Shown: positions 44,995-57,367 of the stretch, piece by piece | Position numbering within the stretch: position 1 is the first letter of the stretch | Layout of the letters: each line of letters opens with the position of its first letter | From: Burkholderia cepacia ATCC 25416 | GTDB lineage: Bacteria > Pseudomonadota > Gammaproteobacteria > Burkholderiales > Burkholderiaceae | Assembly: GCF_001411495.1 (NCBI RefSeq) | Contig: NZ_CP012982.1 | Location: 496,001-560,000, forward strand | Length of the DNA: 64,000 nucleotides | Direction of reading: 5' to 3' | Translations under genes and position numbers: made by a program | Notes under the pieces: generated by a model | Told to the model about the DNA's origin: nothing | Seen by the model: the letters and a program-made list of their open reading frames with translations, nothing else | The model's database searches: none

Positions 44995-46460
44995 TGGATC
45001 TCGCGCTGCTCCTCTCATCGCTTTCCAGACAGGAGGGCACGACGCGCCACAGCCAGCAGGAGGCCCTCTACCGGAGCCTGCGCAACATGCTGCTGGACGG
45101 GCACATCCCGTCCGGCACACGGCTCGTGTCGACCCGCGTGCTCGCGGCGGAATTGGGCATCGCGCGCAATTCGGCCGTCTATGCGTACGAGCGACTTGCC
45201 GAGGAAGGCTTCGTGGCGGCCACGCGCAACGGTACGATCACGCGCTGGGACGGATGCGGCTGTTCGAGCACCGGGCTCGAGAGCGGGCCGGCCACGGTTC
45301 GCTTGTCCGAGCGCGTGCACGGGCTGGAGAACGCCGATCCCGAACCCGAACGCATGCTGCCGTTCGTCCCCGGTCTTCCGTCGCTCGATGAATTCCCGGT
45401 TGCCCAATGGCGCCGTTGCATCGAGCGCGCATGGAAAGTCATCAAACCCGCGCAGCTCGCATACGGTCCGGTCGAAGGGCTGCCCGAATTGCGGCGTGCC
45501 GTGGCGGCCTACATCCGCGTCTCGCGAGGCGTGCGCTGCGAAACAGGCCAGGTATTCATCACCGACGGCACGCAAGGCAGCCTCGAACTGTGCGCGCGCA
45601 TGCTGGCGAATCCCGGCGAACCCGGCTGGCTCGAGAACCCCTGCTACAACGGCGCCCGTACCGCATTCCGCTCGACCGGCCTCGATATCGTGCCGATCGA
45701 GGTCGACCGCGAAGGAATGGCGCCCACCGACGAACAGTGGCGCACCCGGCCACCCCGGCTGATCTATACGACGCCATCGCATCAATACCCGCTCGGCGCG
45801 CTGATGAGCCCCCGGCGACGAGCGGCGCTCGTCGAGCACGCACGTGCGTGCGGCGCGTGGATCATCGAGGACGACTACGACAGCGAGTTCCGCCACGACG
45901 GCGAGCCGCTGCCCGCGATCCAGGGCCTGCATGCCGACGCACCGGTCTGCTATCTCGGCACCTTCAGCAAGACGATGTTTCCCGCCCTTCGGCTCGGCTT
46001 CATGGTGGTTCCGCCGGTTCTGGTCGAACGCTTCACCCGGACGCTGCGCGAACTCGTTCATCGCGGCCACTCGGCCGATCAACTCGCGATGGCCGAGTTC
46101 ATCGACACCGGCCTCTTTGCACGGCACCTGCGCAGGATGAGGACGCTGTATGCCGAGCGGCGGAACAACCTGGAAACGGCACTCGCCCGCCACCTCGGCA
46201 CCGCGCTGTGCGTTCGGGAAAGCCCGGGCGGCATGCATCTGTCGGCGGACCTCGCGCTCCCGCTGCGCGATACCGACGTCGCCCGCGCCGCAGCCGCGCG
46301 TGGCCTGCTGCTTCAGCCGCTGAGCAGCTACCGGGTCGGCGACGGCCGGCCGTACAACGGCTTCGTGCTGGGATACTCCGGGCTGAGCGATGCGACGATC
46401 GAGACCGCGACGATGCAGCTCGCTGCGGTCATCGACGCGCAGGGCCGCACGCGCGGCTGA
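44994..46460 (+). CDS. MocR-type (GntR-HTH plus aminotransferase domain) transcriptional regulator, second
   Basis: The 488-residue protein has a GntR helix-turn-helix at about 20-80 (RLVSTRVLAAELGIARNSAV) and an aminotransferase-like domain with IIEDDYDSEFRHDG and Lys326 (GTFSKTMFPA) as the PLP anchor. It is shorter in the linker than the first MocR and has a CGC cysteine pair after the wing (WDGCGCSS). It is divergent from the PNPOx-family gene, which it probably controls in response to a PLP adduct. No strong ribosome site precedes the ATG. Confidence 0.92.
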   Translation: MDLALLLSSLSRQEGTTRHSQQEALYRSLRNMLLDGHIPSGTRLVSTRVLAAELGIARNSAVYAYERLAEEGFVAATRNGTITRWDGCGCSSTGLESGPATVRLSERVHGLENADPEPERMLPFVPGLPSLDEFPVAQWRRCIERAWKVIKPAQLAYGPVEGLPELRRAVAAYIRVSRGVRCETGQVFITDGTQGSLELCARMLANPGEPGWLENPCYNGARTAFRSTGLDIVPIEVDREGMAPTDEQWRTRPPRLIYTTPSHQYPLGALMSPRRRAALVEHARACGAWIIEDDYDSEFRHDGEPLPAIQGLHADAPVCYLGTFSKTMFPALRLGFMVVPPVLVERFTRTLRELVHRGHSADQLAMAEFIDTGLFARHLRRMRTLYAERRNNLETALARHLGTALCVRESPGGMHLSADLALPLRDTDVARAAAARGLLLQPLSSYRVGDGRPYNGFVLGYSGLSDATIETATMQLAAVIDAQGRTRG

Positions 46461-46482
46461 ACGTCACGCGCGGCGTCCTCGC

Positions 46483-48033
46483 TCACAGTTGCGATTCCAG
46501 CGGAAACAGCCCGAGAAACCAGACTTCCATCCGCCGCCCGGCCGACACTTCCGGTTCGTGATCGAGCTCGGTGACCTTCCCGTCCGAATCGGTCTGAATC
46601 CACTTGAGCTGCCCCGTGCCCGCCGTATCGGTCCTCGGCTCGACGCGCCACGCGATTCGATCGAGCCGCGCTTCCAGATCGTTCGCCACCTGCGACGCAA
46701 TCGCCGGGCTCTCGCAGTAAACGCCGATCTCCGTATTGAGGTTCAGCGAACGCGGATCGAGATTCATCGATCCGATGAAAATGCTCTTGTGGTCGAACAC
46801 GTAGGTCTTCGCATGCAGCGACGCACGCGACGATCCGATGATGACCTGCTTCGAGATGCTCTTGTCGCCCGACGGCCGCCGTTCGTAAAGCCGCACGCCG
46901 GCTGCCACGAGATCGCTCCGGTAATGCCGGTAGCCCGCATGCACGGCCGCCACGTCGGTCGACGCGAGCGAGTTGGTCAGCACCGTGACGCGCACGCCGC
47001 GCGCCGTGAGCGCGCGCAGCCGCTCGACGACATCCTTGCCCGGCACGAAATACGGCGACACGATCAGCAGGTCATGTTCGGGCTGCAACGCGAGCGCCCG
47101 CAATTGCGGCATCAAATGCCCGTCGCTGTCCTTCGGCGCGTGCGCGATCTTCGACGGATCGTCGTACAGCACCGTTGCGCGGCCCCACGACAGTTCCGTG
47201 CCCTGCCCGTGAACGATCCGGTCGAGTCGCTGCCTGGCCTCGAGCACGTACGGATTGTCCTCCATGGCCCTCAGGTAGTCGCGCAACCGTTCGCGCTCGC
47301 GGTCCAGCCCGCCCGGTGCCGCCTCGTGCCCGACCAGTGCGCTGATCGGATACGCGTACGGGGAATTCCAGAACGTGTCGAATTCGGTCGAGATGTCCTT
47401 CACGACCGGGCCATGGACGACGACATCGAGATCGCCGAACTCCAGCATCGACGATGCGCCGAAATACTCGTCGCCGATATTGCGGCCGCCGATGATCGCC
47501 GCCTGGTTGTCCGCGATCATCGCCTTGTTGTGCATGCGCCGGTTGACGCGCGCGAACTCGAACACCGTGCCGATCTTCTTGAACCGCCGCGTGGCGACCG
47601 GATTGAACAGCCGGATCTCGATGTTCGGGTGCGAACTGATCTCGAGCAGCTTGAGGTCGTCCGCGTTCGTGCCGAGATCGTCGAGCAGCGCACGGACGCG
47701 GACGCCGCGATCCGCCGCGCGAATGATCGCATCGGCCAGTTCGTGCCCGGTCAGGTCGTCGTGCCAGATGTAGTACTGAAGGTCGAGCGACCGGTCCGCG
47801 TGATCGGCAAGCAACACACGCGCATCCAGCGCGTCGACCGGATCGGTCAGCAGGTGAAACGCGTCCTGCCCGGGATGGGCGCTGGCTTGCTGCCGGAACG
47901 CTACGCCCAGCCGCGTGTTGTCCGTATCGGTGTACGCGTGCATCGGCGCGCGATCGGCCTGCGGCGGCAGGCTCGCGCATGCGACGAGCGCCAGCAACGA
48001 AAGAATCGCACCCCACGAACGCAGCATGGTCAT
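46483..48033 (-). CDS. Phospholipase D / cardiolipin synthase C-like lipoprotein
   Basis: This 516-residue protein has a lipobox (LALVAC, Cys19) and two HKD motifs: HNKAMIADNQAAIIGGRN (His168, Lys170, Asp175) and HAKTYVFDHKSIFIGSMN near residue 405. The order and length resemble ClsC (YmdC), which makes cardiolipin from phosphatidylglycerol and phosphatidylethanolamine, though ClsC itself works with a partner protein (YmdB) that is not seen here. A lipoprotein location would place it at the periplasmic membrane face. Two ATGs (48033, 48027) are possible starts. It is convergent with the MocR gene. Confidence 0.88.
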   Translation of the reverse strand: MTMLRSWGAILSLLALVACASLPPQADRAPMHAYTDTDNTRLGVAFRQQASAHPGQDAFHLLTDPVDALDARVLLADHADRSLDLQYYIWHDDLTGHELADAIIRAADRGVRVRALLDDLGTNADDLKLLEISSHPNIEIRLFNPVATRRFKKIGTVFEFARVNRRMHNKAMIADNQAAIIGGRNIGDEYFGASSMLEFGDLDVVVHGPVVKDISTEFDTFWNSPYAYPISALVGHEAAPGGLDRERERLRDYLRAMEDNPYVLEARQRLDRIVHGQGTELSWGRATVLYDDPSKIAHAPKDSDGHLMPQLRALALQPEHDLLIVSPYFVPGKDVVERLRALTARGVRVTVLTNSLASTDVAAVHAGYRHYRSDLVAAGVRLYERRPSGDKSISKQVIIGSSRASLHAKTYVFDHKSIFIGSMNLDPRSLNLNTEIGVYCESPAIASQVANDLEARLDRIAWRVEPRTDTAGTGQLKWIQTDSDGKVTELDHEPEVSAGRRMEVWFLGLFPLESQL

Positions 48034-48220
48034 GATTGCCGTCCCGCTCCCGGCCGAAGTCTGTTTGTTCTCGCCGCCGGATGGATCGCGGGGCTGCCTG
48101 GTTTTCGTTCGGCCGTACCTGGTGTCGCGTGTGGAACGGCCGCGCTACAGCATACTTCGATTGACAGCGGCGCGGCACCCTCTTGGTACTTTCCCGATCG
48201 CGGCACGCGTCCATACAAAG

Positions 48221-48255
48221 AAAAACCCGCGACGCATGAAGCCATCGCGGGTTTT
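48221..48255 (-). terminator. Terminator behind the tRNA
   Basis: On the - strand AAAACCCGCGA, a 12-nt loop and TCGCGGGTTTT form an 11-bp stem followed by TTCTTT. It ends transcription of the tRNA-Ile and perhaps of the rpoD operon. Confidence 0.85.
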
Positions 48256-48286
48256 CGGCATGCGGCGCGAGCGCGCGCATGAAATC

Positions 48287-48362
48287 TGGTGGGCCCGGCG
48301 GGGTTCGAACCCGCGACCAATCGATTATGAGTCGACTGCTCTAACCGCTGAGCTACAAGCCC
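48287..48362 (-). tRNA. ileX: tRNA-Ile (CAT anticodon, lysidine type)
   Basis: The 76-nt gene on the - strand starts GGGCTTG and ends CGGGCCCA plus an encoded CCA. D-arm (TAGCTCAGCGGTTAGAGC), anticodon loop CTCATAA and T-arm (GCGGGTTCGAACCCCGC) fold as expected. The acceptor stem has two G-T pairs. The anticodon is CAT; the GACTCATAATCG and TTGGTCGC context matches the minor isoleucine tRNA whose C34 becomes lysidine and then reads AUA, rather than elongator or initiator tRNA-Met. Confidence 0.93.
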
Positions 48363-48491
48363 TGAAAAGAATCGAAGCGTGTCACACGCTGCCCCGGCAA
48401 AGAAGCCGGGCCGGCATTGTAACAACAAAGGGGACAAACGCCACCGGCATCACGCGGATACCGGCGGCGTTCGCAGGAGAGACGCTGGAAA

Positions 48492-50912
<2,421 letters not shown>

Positions 50913-51000
50913 CGCGATTCTCGCCTCTGCTTAGAAAACAAACCGCTGGAAACCTTATATTATAGCACGCTGGGGAACCCTCTCTAAGCTCCCCGGCCGC

Positions 51001-52872
51001 CTACAGCCCGAGCCGACGCTTCATGTCGGTTCGCTGCTGGTTCAATTCCGTCAATTCGGCCAATTCCTCGGGTGTGAAGGTGGATTGCCGCGCCAGCCTG
51101 TCAAGCCGGTCGCAGCAAGCGTCGTAACGCATCTTGAGCACCGCGGCCTGCAACTCCTCCCCCGCGATCCGTTCCTGCTCACGCTGCCGCTCGGGCACCG
51201 TCTCGTCTTCCGGATTCTGTAACAGCAAATCGCGGACGTTTTCATCATAGTCCAGAATTTCGCGGAAGATTTCCTCGTAAGTCGCTCCATTCGAGGACGT
51301 CCGCAGGACATCGGAAAGCAGCCGGAATTCTGCGCCATCGCCCAGCGCGCGGGCATGATCGACGACCTCCGCGAACAGTTCGCCGATGCACGGCAACGCA
51401 CGCAGGGTCGCAAGCTGTTCATCGTCGAGCTGCGACGCGATGCGCGGATGCATCACCAGCGTGCGCAACGCACGCTTTTCGCTGTCCGTCACGCGGCGCC
51501 GCTCGCTGCGTGCAGGCGCCTGGCGCGGCGGTGCCGCGATCCGCGTATCGACATCGGACAGCCCCGCAACCTCCTCGAACGGGATATCGAGGCGGTCGGC
51601 GAACATGTGCATGATCTGCGCGCGCAACGCGTTCGCGGGCAGCGCCTGCAACATCGGCTTCGCATCGAACAGCGCCTTCGCACGGCCTTCCGGCTGATCG
51701 AGCGCCTTGCCGGCAATTGCTTCGTTCAGCAGAAATTGCGACAGCGGCATCGCGCGCTCAACCTGTTCGGAGAACGCCTCCGCGCCGAATTCGCGCACGT
51801 AGCTGTCCGGATCGTGCTCGGCCGGCAAAAATAGGAACCGGATCGTACGGTTGTCGCCGGCATGCGGCAGGCATGCCTCGAGCGCGCGCCGGGCTGCCCG
51901 CCGTCCTGCCGAATCGCCGTCGAAACTGAAAATGACCGTATCGGTCTGGCGCAGCAGCTTCTGCACGTGAATCGGCGTACACGCTGTGCCGAGTGTCGCG
52001 ACCGCGTTCGGGAACCCGAGCTGCGCGAGCGCGACGACGTCCATGTAGCCTTCGACGACCAGCACGTACTTGCGCTCGCGAATCGCGAGCCGCGCCTCGA
52101 ACAGGCCGTACAACTCGCTCCCTTTGTTGAACAACGGGGTTTCAGGCGAGTTCAGGTACTTCGGCTCGCCGCTGCCGAGCACGCGGCCGCCGAAGCCGAT
52201 CACCTGCCCCTTCACATTGCGGATCGGGAACATGATCCGCTCGCGGAACCGATCGTAGCGGCGCGCGACGCCCTGCGCATCGGTCTTCTCGCTGACGATC
52301 ACGAGCCCCGACTCGACGAGCGACTCGTCGCGATAGTCGGGGAACGCAGCTTCGAGGTTCTGCCAGCCGTCCGGCGCATAGCCGAGCCCGAAGCGCGCGG
52401 CGATCTCGCCGGTCAGGCCCCGGTTTTTCAGGTACTGGATCGCGACGGTCGCGCCACGCAACTGCTTGCGGTAGTAGTCGCACGCGGCGGTCATTGCATC
52501 GGACAGCGCGGTTGCAACCGATTTCGACACCGGCGCCGGATAGTCGCCGCCACCGCCTCCACCCCCACCACGCATCGACGGCTCGTGCGGCACGGTCAGG
52601 CCGACCGACTGCGCGAGCTCCTGCACGGCTTCCGGGAACGTGAGCCCCGCGTGTTCCATCAGGAAGCCGATCGCCGTGCCGTGCGCGCCGCAGCCGAAGC
52701 AGTGATAGAACTGCTTGGTCGGGCTGACCGTAAACGACGGGCTTTTCTCGTTATGGAACGGGCACAGCCCCATGAAGTTGGCGCCGCCCTTCTTGAGCTG
52801 CACGTACCGGCCCACCACGTCGACGATATCGACGCGGTTCAGCAAATCCTGCAGGAACGAATGCGGAATCAC
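51001..52872 (-). CDS. dnaG: DNA primase
   Basis: This 623-residue primase opens IPHSFLQDLLNRVDIVDVVG and has the zinc site CPFHNEKSPSF plus HCFGCGAHG (CHCC type). A run of eight glycines near residue 105 links it to the RNA-polymerase domain (GLGYAPDGW). The TOPRIM motifs are LVVEGYMDVVAL and FSFDGDSAGRRA, and the helicase-binding C-terminus follows. It makes RNA primers at the replication fork. I took the GTG at 52872 because homology starts there; a GTG at 52905 would add 11 residues. It lies between yqeY and rpoD. Confidence 0.96.
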   Translation of the reverse strand: MIPHSFLQDLLNRVDIVDVVGRYVQLKKGGANFMGLCPFHNEKSPSFTVSPTKQFYHCFGCGAHGTAIGFLMEHAGLTFPEAVQELAQSVGLTVPHEPSMRGGGGGGGGDYPAPVSKSVATALSDAMTAACDYYRKQLRGATVAIQYLKNRGLTGEIAARFGLGYAPDGWQNLEAAFPDYRDESLVESGLVIVSEKTDAQGVARRYDRFRERIMFPIRNVKGQVIGFGGRVLGSGEPKYLNSPETPLFNKGSELYGLFEARLAIRERKYVLVVEGYMDVVALAQLGFPNAVATLGTACTPIHVQKLLRQTDTVIFSFDGDSAGRRAARRALEACLPHAGDNRTIRFLFLPAEHDPDSYVREFGAEAFSEQVERAMPLSQFLLNEAIAGKALDQPEGRAKALFDAKPMLQALPANALRAQIMHMFADRLDIPFEEVAGLSDVDTRIAAPPRQAPARSERRRVTDSEKRALRTLVMHPRIASQLDDEQLATLRALPCIGELFAEVVDHARALGDGAEFRLLSDVLRTSSNGATYEEIFREILDYDENVRDLLLQNPEDETVPERQREQERIAGEELQAAVLKMRYDACCDRLDRLARQSTFTPEELAELTELNQQRTDMKRRLGL

Positions 52873-52942
52873 CGTGGGATCGAGCGAAAAAAGACAATAC
52901 GACACCCCGGCGCACGCACCGCGCGCGCCGGGGAGACAGGTG

Positions 52943-53389
52943 TTACTTCGAAAGCGCGGCCTTGACCAGTGCGGAAATGGCCGTCATGTCGGCACGGCCG
53001 GCGAGCTTGCCCTTCAGGACGCCCATCACCTTGCCCATGTCCTGCGGGCCCGCGGCGCCCGTCTGCGCGACCGCGGCCTGGACTTCGGCGGCCACCTCGG
53101 CCTCCGACAGCTGCTCGGGCATGTAGCCGCTCAGCACGACCAGCTCCGCCTGCTCCTTCGCGACGAGGTCGTCACGGCCGGCGGCCTGGAACTGGCTGAT
53201 CGAATCCTTGCGCTGCTTGATCATCTTGTCGATCACGGCCGTGATGCCCGCGTCGTCGAGGGTGATCTGATCGTCGACTTCGCGCTGCTTGATCGCGGCC
53301 ATCAGCAAGCGAATCGTTGCCAGGCGCTCGCTTTCCTTCGCGCGCATCGCGGCCTTCATGTCTTCGCTGATCTGCTCTTTCAAACTCAT
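52943..53389 (-). CDS. yqeY: GatB/YqeY family protein
   Basis: The 148-residue helical protein begins MSLKEQISEDMKAAMRAKES and contains SERLATIRLLMAAIKQREVD and YMPEQLSEAEV, all typical of YqeY. The C-terminal part (GPQDMGKVMGVLKGKLAGRA) resembles the tail domain of GatB, the amidotransferase subunit that works on mis-charged tRNAs. The stand-alone role is not settled. It sits between rpsU and dnaG, its usual place. Confidence 0.94.
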   Translation of the reverse strand: MSLKEQISEDMKAAMRAKESERLATIRLLMAAIKQREVDDQITLDDAGITAVIDKMIKQRKDSISQFQAAGRDDLVAKEQAELVVLSGYMPEQLSEAEVAAEVQAAVAQTGAAGPQDMGKVMGVLKGKLAGRADMTAISALVKAALSK

Positions 53390-53417
53390 CTTTCACCCGG
53401 GAAGGAAACGTGAATCC

Positions 53418-53477
53418 GACGCCCGCCATACGGGCGTCAACACAAAAACCCGCTTGGGACTGTGTCTCAAGCGGGTT
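53418..53477 (-). terminator. Double hairpin between rpsU and yqeY
   Basis: Behind rpsU on the - strand AACCCGCTTG and CAAGCGGGTT make a 10-bp stem followed by a T-run (53447-53477). Eight nt further is a second perfect stem, GACGCCCG-CCATA-CGGGCGTC (53418-53438). It likely works as a partial terminator, as in the E. coli operon, letting rpsU be made in excess over dnaG and rpoD. Confidence 0.75.
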
Positions 53478-53599
53478 GCTCGAATCCGGCATCGGCGGCT
53501 CGCCTGATCGGTCGCACGATCATGCTCGATCTTCCGCGATCGCCCGATCGCACGGAGTCGCCGGTGCGCCGCTCAGCGAACCGCGCGGCGCCCAATCGT

Positions 53600-53812
53600 T
53601 CAGTACAGCTTCTTCGGCAGCGTCTGGCTGCGGATACGCTTGTAATGACGCTTCACCGCTGCCGCCTTCTTGCGCTTGCGCTCCGCGGTCGGCTTCTCGT
53701 AAAACTCGCGCGCGCGAAGTTCGGTCAACAGCCCGTTCTTCTCGATCGTGCGCTTGAAGCGACGCATTGCAACTTCGAACGGCTCGTTCTCTTTAACGCG
53801 AATGATCGTCAT
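53600..53812 (-). CDS. rpsU: 30S ribosomal protein S21
   Basis: This 70-residue basic protein ([19 protein letters not shown], then [20 protein letters not shown] and PKKLY) is a full S21. It binds the small subunit near the anti-Shine-Dalgarno end and helps start translation. It is the first gene of the macromolecular synthesis operon. An extended -10 promoter lies about 40 nt upstream. Confidence 0.97.
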
Positions 53813-53851
53813 GATCCGACACGAATAAAGGTTTGCAGGGAAAGACTACCG

Positions 53852-53860
53852 AGTATAGCA
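53852..53860 (-). promoter_or_regulatory. Extended -10 promoter of the rpsU operon
   Basis: On the - strand TGC-TATACT gives an extended -10 element, about 40 nt before the rpsU ATG. No good -35 is seen, which is usual for this class. A small GAGC-AATC-GCTC hairpin precedes it. Confidence 0.6.
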
Positions 53861-53918
53861 GAGCGATTGCTCAAAGGCACGGGGCCTGGTCCCGCCAAAA
53901 CGGCGTCGGCCCGGCATG

Positions 53919-55139
53919 TCAGGCGCCACGCGAATACTCCGCGGCAGCCTGCCCGGCCGCCGTGCCGGACGCCCACGCCCACTGGAAGTTGTAGCCGCCG
54001 AGCCAGCCCGTCACGTCCACCGCCTCGCCGACGAAGAACAGCCCCGGCACACGCGTGCTCATCATCGTCGCCGACGACAGGTCGCGCGTATCGACCCCAC
54101 CCTTCGTCACTTCGGCTTTCTTGTAGCCCTCGGTGCCGTTCGGCGTCAGCGTCCAGCCGGACAGCGCGTCGCCGATCTGGCGCAGTGTCTTGTCGGGCAG
54201 GTCCGCGAGCCGCGCGTCGGCCGCGACGCGATGCGTGTCGAGCCACGCATGCGCGAGGCGCGACGGCACCCAGTCCGCGAGCAGCGAACCGATCTGGCGC
54301 TTCGACGTGCGCTTCGCGTCGAGCAGGTCGGCTACCGTATCGCGTTGCGGCAACAGGTCGACGCGGATCGGGTCGCCCGGCTGCCAGTAACTCGAAATCT
54401 GCAAGATCCCTGGCCCGGACAGGCCGCGATGGGTCAGCAACAGGTCCTCGACGAATTCTCCGCCGCGCTTCTTGTCGCCGGTCGATACGCGCACTTCGAG
54501 CGATACACCGGACAACGCCGCGAACGGCTCCCAGTCCTGCTGCGCGAACGTCAGCGGCACGAGCGCGGGCCGCGTGTCGATCAGCTTGTGGCCGAACTGC
54601 TTGGCGAGCCGGTAACCGAAGTCGGTCGCGCCGATTTTCGGAATCGACAGACCGCCGGTCGCGATGATCAGTGCACGCGCGCCGATCGTCCCCGCCTGCT
54701 GCGTGTCGAGCGCGAAGCCGTCGGCCGGCGCGTGGCGCACCGCGTCGACGACGACGGGCCTGCGCCACGCGATGCCGCCCGCGTCGCACTCGTGCTTCAG
54801 CACGTCGATGATCGCGTCGCTGCCGTGGTCGCAAAAGAGCTGGCCCTTGTGCTTTTCGTGCCAGGTCACATGATGGCGCTTGAGCAGCCCGAGGAAGTCG
54901 CGCGGTGTATAGCGCGCCAGCGCCGAGCGCGCGAAATGAGGATTCGCCGACAGATAGTTGTCGGGGCCTGCGTAAAGATTCGTGAAGTTGCAGCGGCCGC
55001 CGCCCGAGATGCGGATCTTCTCGGCGAGCCGCGGCGCGTGGTCGATCAGCACGACGCGGCGGCCGAGCTGCCCGGCAACCGCGGCGCTCATCATCCCGGC
55101 GGCGCCCGCGCCGATCACGGCGATGTCATAAGTTTCCAT
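53919..55139 (-). CDS. NAD(P)/FAD-dependent oxidoreductase, BaiN/HI0933 family
   Basis: The 406-residue protein opens with the dinucleotide fold [20 protein letters not shown] and has the family signature [33 protein letters not shown] and [20 protein letters not shown] follow, and the C-terminus has [20 protein letters not shown], closing the FAD site. Members are flavoproteins of uncertain activity; BaiN acts on bile acids and others are linked to RNA or sulfur metabolism. It is divergent from tsaD, and the two share a 132-bp promoter gap. Confidence 0.9.
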   Translation of the reverse strand: METYDIAVIGAGAAGMMSAAVAGQLGRRVVLIDHAPRLAEKIRISGGGRCNFTNLYAGPDNYLSANPHFARSALARYTPRDFLGLLKRHHVTWHEKHKGQLFCDHGSDAIIDVLKHECDAGGIAWRRPVVVDAVRHAPADGFALDTQQAGTIGARALIIATGGLSIPKIGATDFGYRLAKQFGHKLIDTRPALVPLTFAQQDWEPFAALSGVSLEVRVSTGDKKRGGEFVEDLLLTHRGLSGPGILQISSYWQPGDPIRVDLLPQRDTVADLLDAKRTSKRQIGSLLADWVPSRLAHAWLDTHRVAADARLADLPDKTLRQIGDALSGWTLTPNGTEGYKKAEVTKGGVDTRDLSSATMMSTRVPGLFFVGEAVDVTGWLGGYNFQWAWASGTAAGQAAAEYSRGA

Positions 55140-55204
55140 GGCGCGGATTGTACCCGCCCGGCCTCCGGCCCGGGCTGCCTGCGGCGGCGACCTGCCCCCC
55201 CGCC

Positions 55205-55213
55205 TGCTATAAT
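55205..55213 (+). promoter_or_regulatory. Extended -10 promoter of tsaD
   Basis: TGC-TATAAT is a perfect -10 hexamer with the TGn extension, about 59 nt before the tsaD ATG. Confidence 0.65.
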
Positions 55214-55271
55214 TTCCGGTTACGTTGACCTTCCCGCGGCGCGCTCGATACGGCGCGCCCTGCCCGCACCC

Positions 55272-56312
55272 ATGCTCGTTCTCGGCATCGAAAGCTCCTG
55301 TGACGAAACCGGCCTCGCGCTCTACGACACGCAGCGCGGCCTGCTCGCGCACGCGCTCCATTCGCAGATCGCGATGCACCGCGAGTACGGCGGCGTCGTG
55401 CCCGAACTCGCGTCACGCGACCACATCCGCCGTGCGCTGCCGCTACTCGAGGAAGTGATGGCGCAAAGCGGCACGCGCCGCGACGACATCGACGCGATCG
55501 CGTTCACCCAGGGCCCCGGCCTCGCGGGCGCGCTGCTGGTCGGTGCGAGCATCGCGAATGCGCTCGCGCTTGCCTGGAACAAGCCGACCGTCGGCATCCA
55601 TCACCTCGAAGGCCACCTGCTGTCGCCGCTGCTCGTCGACGAGCCGCCGCCGTTCCCGTTCGTCGCACTGCTGGTGTCCGGCGGCCACACGCAACTGATG
55701 CGCGTGACCGACGTCGGCGTGTACGAGACGCTCGGCGAAACGCTCGACGACGCGGCCGGCGAAGCATTCGACAAGACGGCCAAGCTGATCGGCCTCGGCT
55801 ACCCGGGCGGCCCGGAAGTCTCGAAGCTCGCCGAAACCGGCACGCCGGGTGCGGTCGTGCTGCCACGCCCGATGCTGCATTCGGGCGATCTCGACTTCAG
55901 CTTCAGCGGCCTGAAGACGGCCGTGCTCACACAGATGAAGAAATTCGAAGCGGCGAAGCTGGAGGGCGAAGCGCTCGAACGCGCGAAGGCCGACCTCGCG
56001 CGCGGCTTCGTCGACGCGGCCGTCGACGTGCTCGTCGCGAAGTCGCTCGCCGCGCTGAAGAAGACGAAGCTCAAGCGCCTCGTGGTCGCGGGCGGCGTCG
56101 GCGCGAACCGCCAGTTGCGCGCCGCGCTGTCGGCCGCCGCGACCAAGCGCGGTTTCGACGTGCACTACCCCGACCTCGCGCTCTGCACCGACAACGGCGC
56201 GATGATCGCGCTCGCGGGCGCCTTGCGGCTCGGCCGCTGGCCCGAGCAGGCGAATGCCGACTATGCCTTCACGGTGAAGCCACGCTGGGATCTCGCGTCG
56301 CTCGCACGCTGA
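55272..56312 (+). CDS. tsaD: tRNA N6-adenosine threonylcarbamoyltransferase
   Basis: The 346-residue protein begins [19 protein letters not shown], the TsaD start, and has the metal-binding HHLEGHL, the ASKHA pieces [11 protein letters not shown] and [13 protein letters not shown], and [13 protein letters not shown] near the end. It transfers the threonylcarbamoyl group to A37 of tRNAs that read ANN codons, with TsaB and TsaE, which are not in the window. The gene is a single unit closed by a strong terminator. Confidence 0.97.
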   Translation: MLVLGIESSCDETGLALYDTQRGLLAHALHSQIAMHREYGGVVPELASRDHIRRALPLLEEVMAQSGTRRDDIDAIAFTQGPGLAGALLVGASIANALALAWNKPTVGIHHLEGHLLSPLLVDEPPPFPFVALLVSGGHTQLMRVTDVGVYETLGETLDDAAGEAFDKTAKLIGLGYPGGPEVSKLAETGTPGAVVLPRPMLHSGDLDFSFSGLKTAVLTQMKKFEAAKLEGEALERAKADLARGFVDAAVDVLVAKSLAALKKTKLKRLVVAGGVGANRQLRAALSAAATKRGFDVHYPDLALCTDNGAMIALAGALRLGRWPEQANADYAFTVKPRWDLASLAR

Positions 56313-56348
56313 GCGACGCCCCGCGACACAACGCCACACCGACAAACG

Positions 56349-56377
56349 AAAAGGCCGCTCATACGAGCGGCCTTTTT
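56349..56377. terminator. Bidirectional terminator between tsaD and folE2
   Basis: AAAAGGCCGCTC, ATAC and GAGCGGCC form a stem flanked by A-run and T-run, so it works for both convergent genes. Five T residues follow on the + strand. Confidence 0.92.
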
Positions 56378-56403
56378 CATCGGCGCGGCAAAACGACGCA
56401 GCG

Positions 56404-57213
56404 TTATGCAGCCTGCCGCTTGTCGCGTTCGATCAATGCATACGCACTGTGATTGTGGATCGACTCGAAGTTCTCGGCTTCGAGCACATACGCGACCACG
56501 CGCTCGTCCGCGTCGAGACGCTGCGCGACGTCGCGCACGAGATCCTCGACGAACTTCGGGTTCTCGTATGCGCGCTCGGTGACGAACTTCTCGTCCGGGC
56601 GCTTCAACAGGCCCCACAGCTCGCACGACGCCTCTTCCTCCGCGATGCGGATCAGCGCCTCGACCGGCAGGTCGGCCGCGAGCTCCGCGTCGATCGTCAC
56701 GTGCGAGCGCTGGTTGTGCGCGCCATATTGCGAGATCTTCTTCGAGCACGGGCACAGGCTCGTCACCGGCACGAGCACCTTGAGGAACAGGCGCGTGTCG
56801 CCGTTGCGGCTTTCGCCCGCGAGCGTCACCTCATAGTCGAGCAGGCTCTGCACACCCGACACCGGCGCCGTCTTGTTCACGAAGTACGGGAACGTGACCT
56901 CGATGCGGCCCGCCTCGGCTTCCAGCTTCTCGAGCATCGACGCAAGCATCGCGCGAAAACGCTCGACCGTCAGCGGCGCACGGTTCTCTTCGAGCAGCGC
57001 GACGAAGCGCGACATGTGCGTACCCTTCTGGTCGGCCGGCAGGCGGACGTCGAGATTCCAGACGCCGACGGTCGGCTGCACGTCGCCGCCTTCGGTACAC
57101 ACCGTCAACGGATGCCGGACCGCCTTCACGCCCACGCGCTGAATCGGAATCTGGCGGGTATCCACCGTGCTCTGCACGTCGGGCATCACGAAGGCGGGAT
57201 TCATCTGGTTCAT
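56404..57213 (-). CDS. folE2: GTP cyclohydrolase I type 2 (FolE2/MptA family)
   Basis: The 269-residue protein has the FolE2 pattern: [17 protein letters not shown], then [34 protein letters not shown] with the conserved Cys, and [17 protein letters not shown] near the end. It turns GTP into dihydroneopterin triphosphate for folate and, through queuosine, tRNA modification. In many bacteria this zinc-independent form is induced under zinc limitation; I see no clear Zur box. The ATG at 57213 has AAGGA 9 nt up. Confidence 0.95.
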   Translation of the reverse strand: MNQMNPAFVMPDVQSTVDTRQIPIQRVGVKAVRHPLTVCTEGGDVQPTVGVWNLDVRLPADQKGTHMSRFVALLEENRAPLTVERFRAMLASMLEKLEAEAGRIEVTFPYFVNKTAPVSGVQSLLDYEVTLAGESRNGDTRLFLKVLVPVTSLCPCSKKISQYGAHNQRSHVTIDAELAADLPVEALIRIAEEEASCELWGLLKRPDEKFVTERAYENPKFVEDLVRDVAQRLDADERVVAYVLEAENFESIHNHSAYALIERDKRQAA

Positions 57214-57281
57214 CTTGTTCAATCCTTGTAAGCCGCGCGTTCGATGACGCGCACGCCGCGTCATGCGGCAGCCGGAAAAGC

Positions 57282-57305
57282 AACATGGGCCCGCAGGCCC
57301 ATGTT
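57282..57305 (-). terminator. Hairpin between dxs and folE2
   Basis: AACATGGGCC, CGCA and GGCCCATGTT form a 10-bp perfect stem 62 nt after the dxs stop. On the - strand GCTTTTCC follows. It probably ends the xseB-ispA-dxs operon; it could also be a folE2 leader element. Confidence 0.65.
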
Positions 57306-57367
57306 TTCCGCATCAATGAAGACCGGTCGCGCCAGTCGCACCGGCACCGCCCGCGGGCGGCGCCAGC

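Noticed and set aside
48287..48362. tRNA-Met (CAT)
   Set aside because: The anticodon is CAT, but the anticodon stem and variable loop context match the lysidine-type tRNA-Ile.
57214..57281. Zur box before folE2
   Set aside because: No palindrome of the GTTAT...ATAAC type could be found, so zinc control is not claimed.
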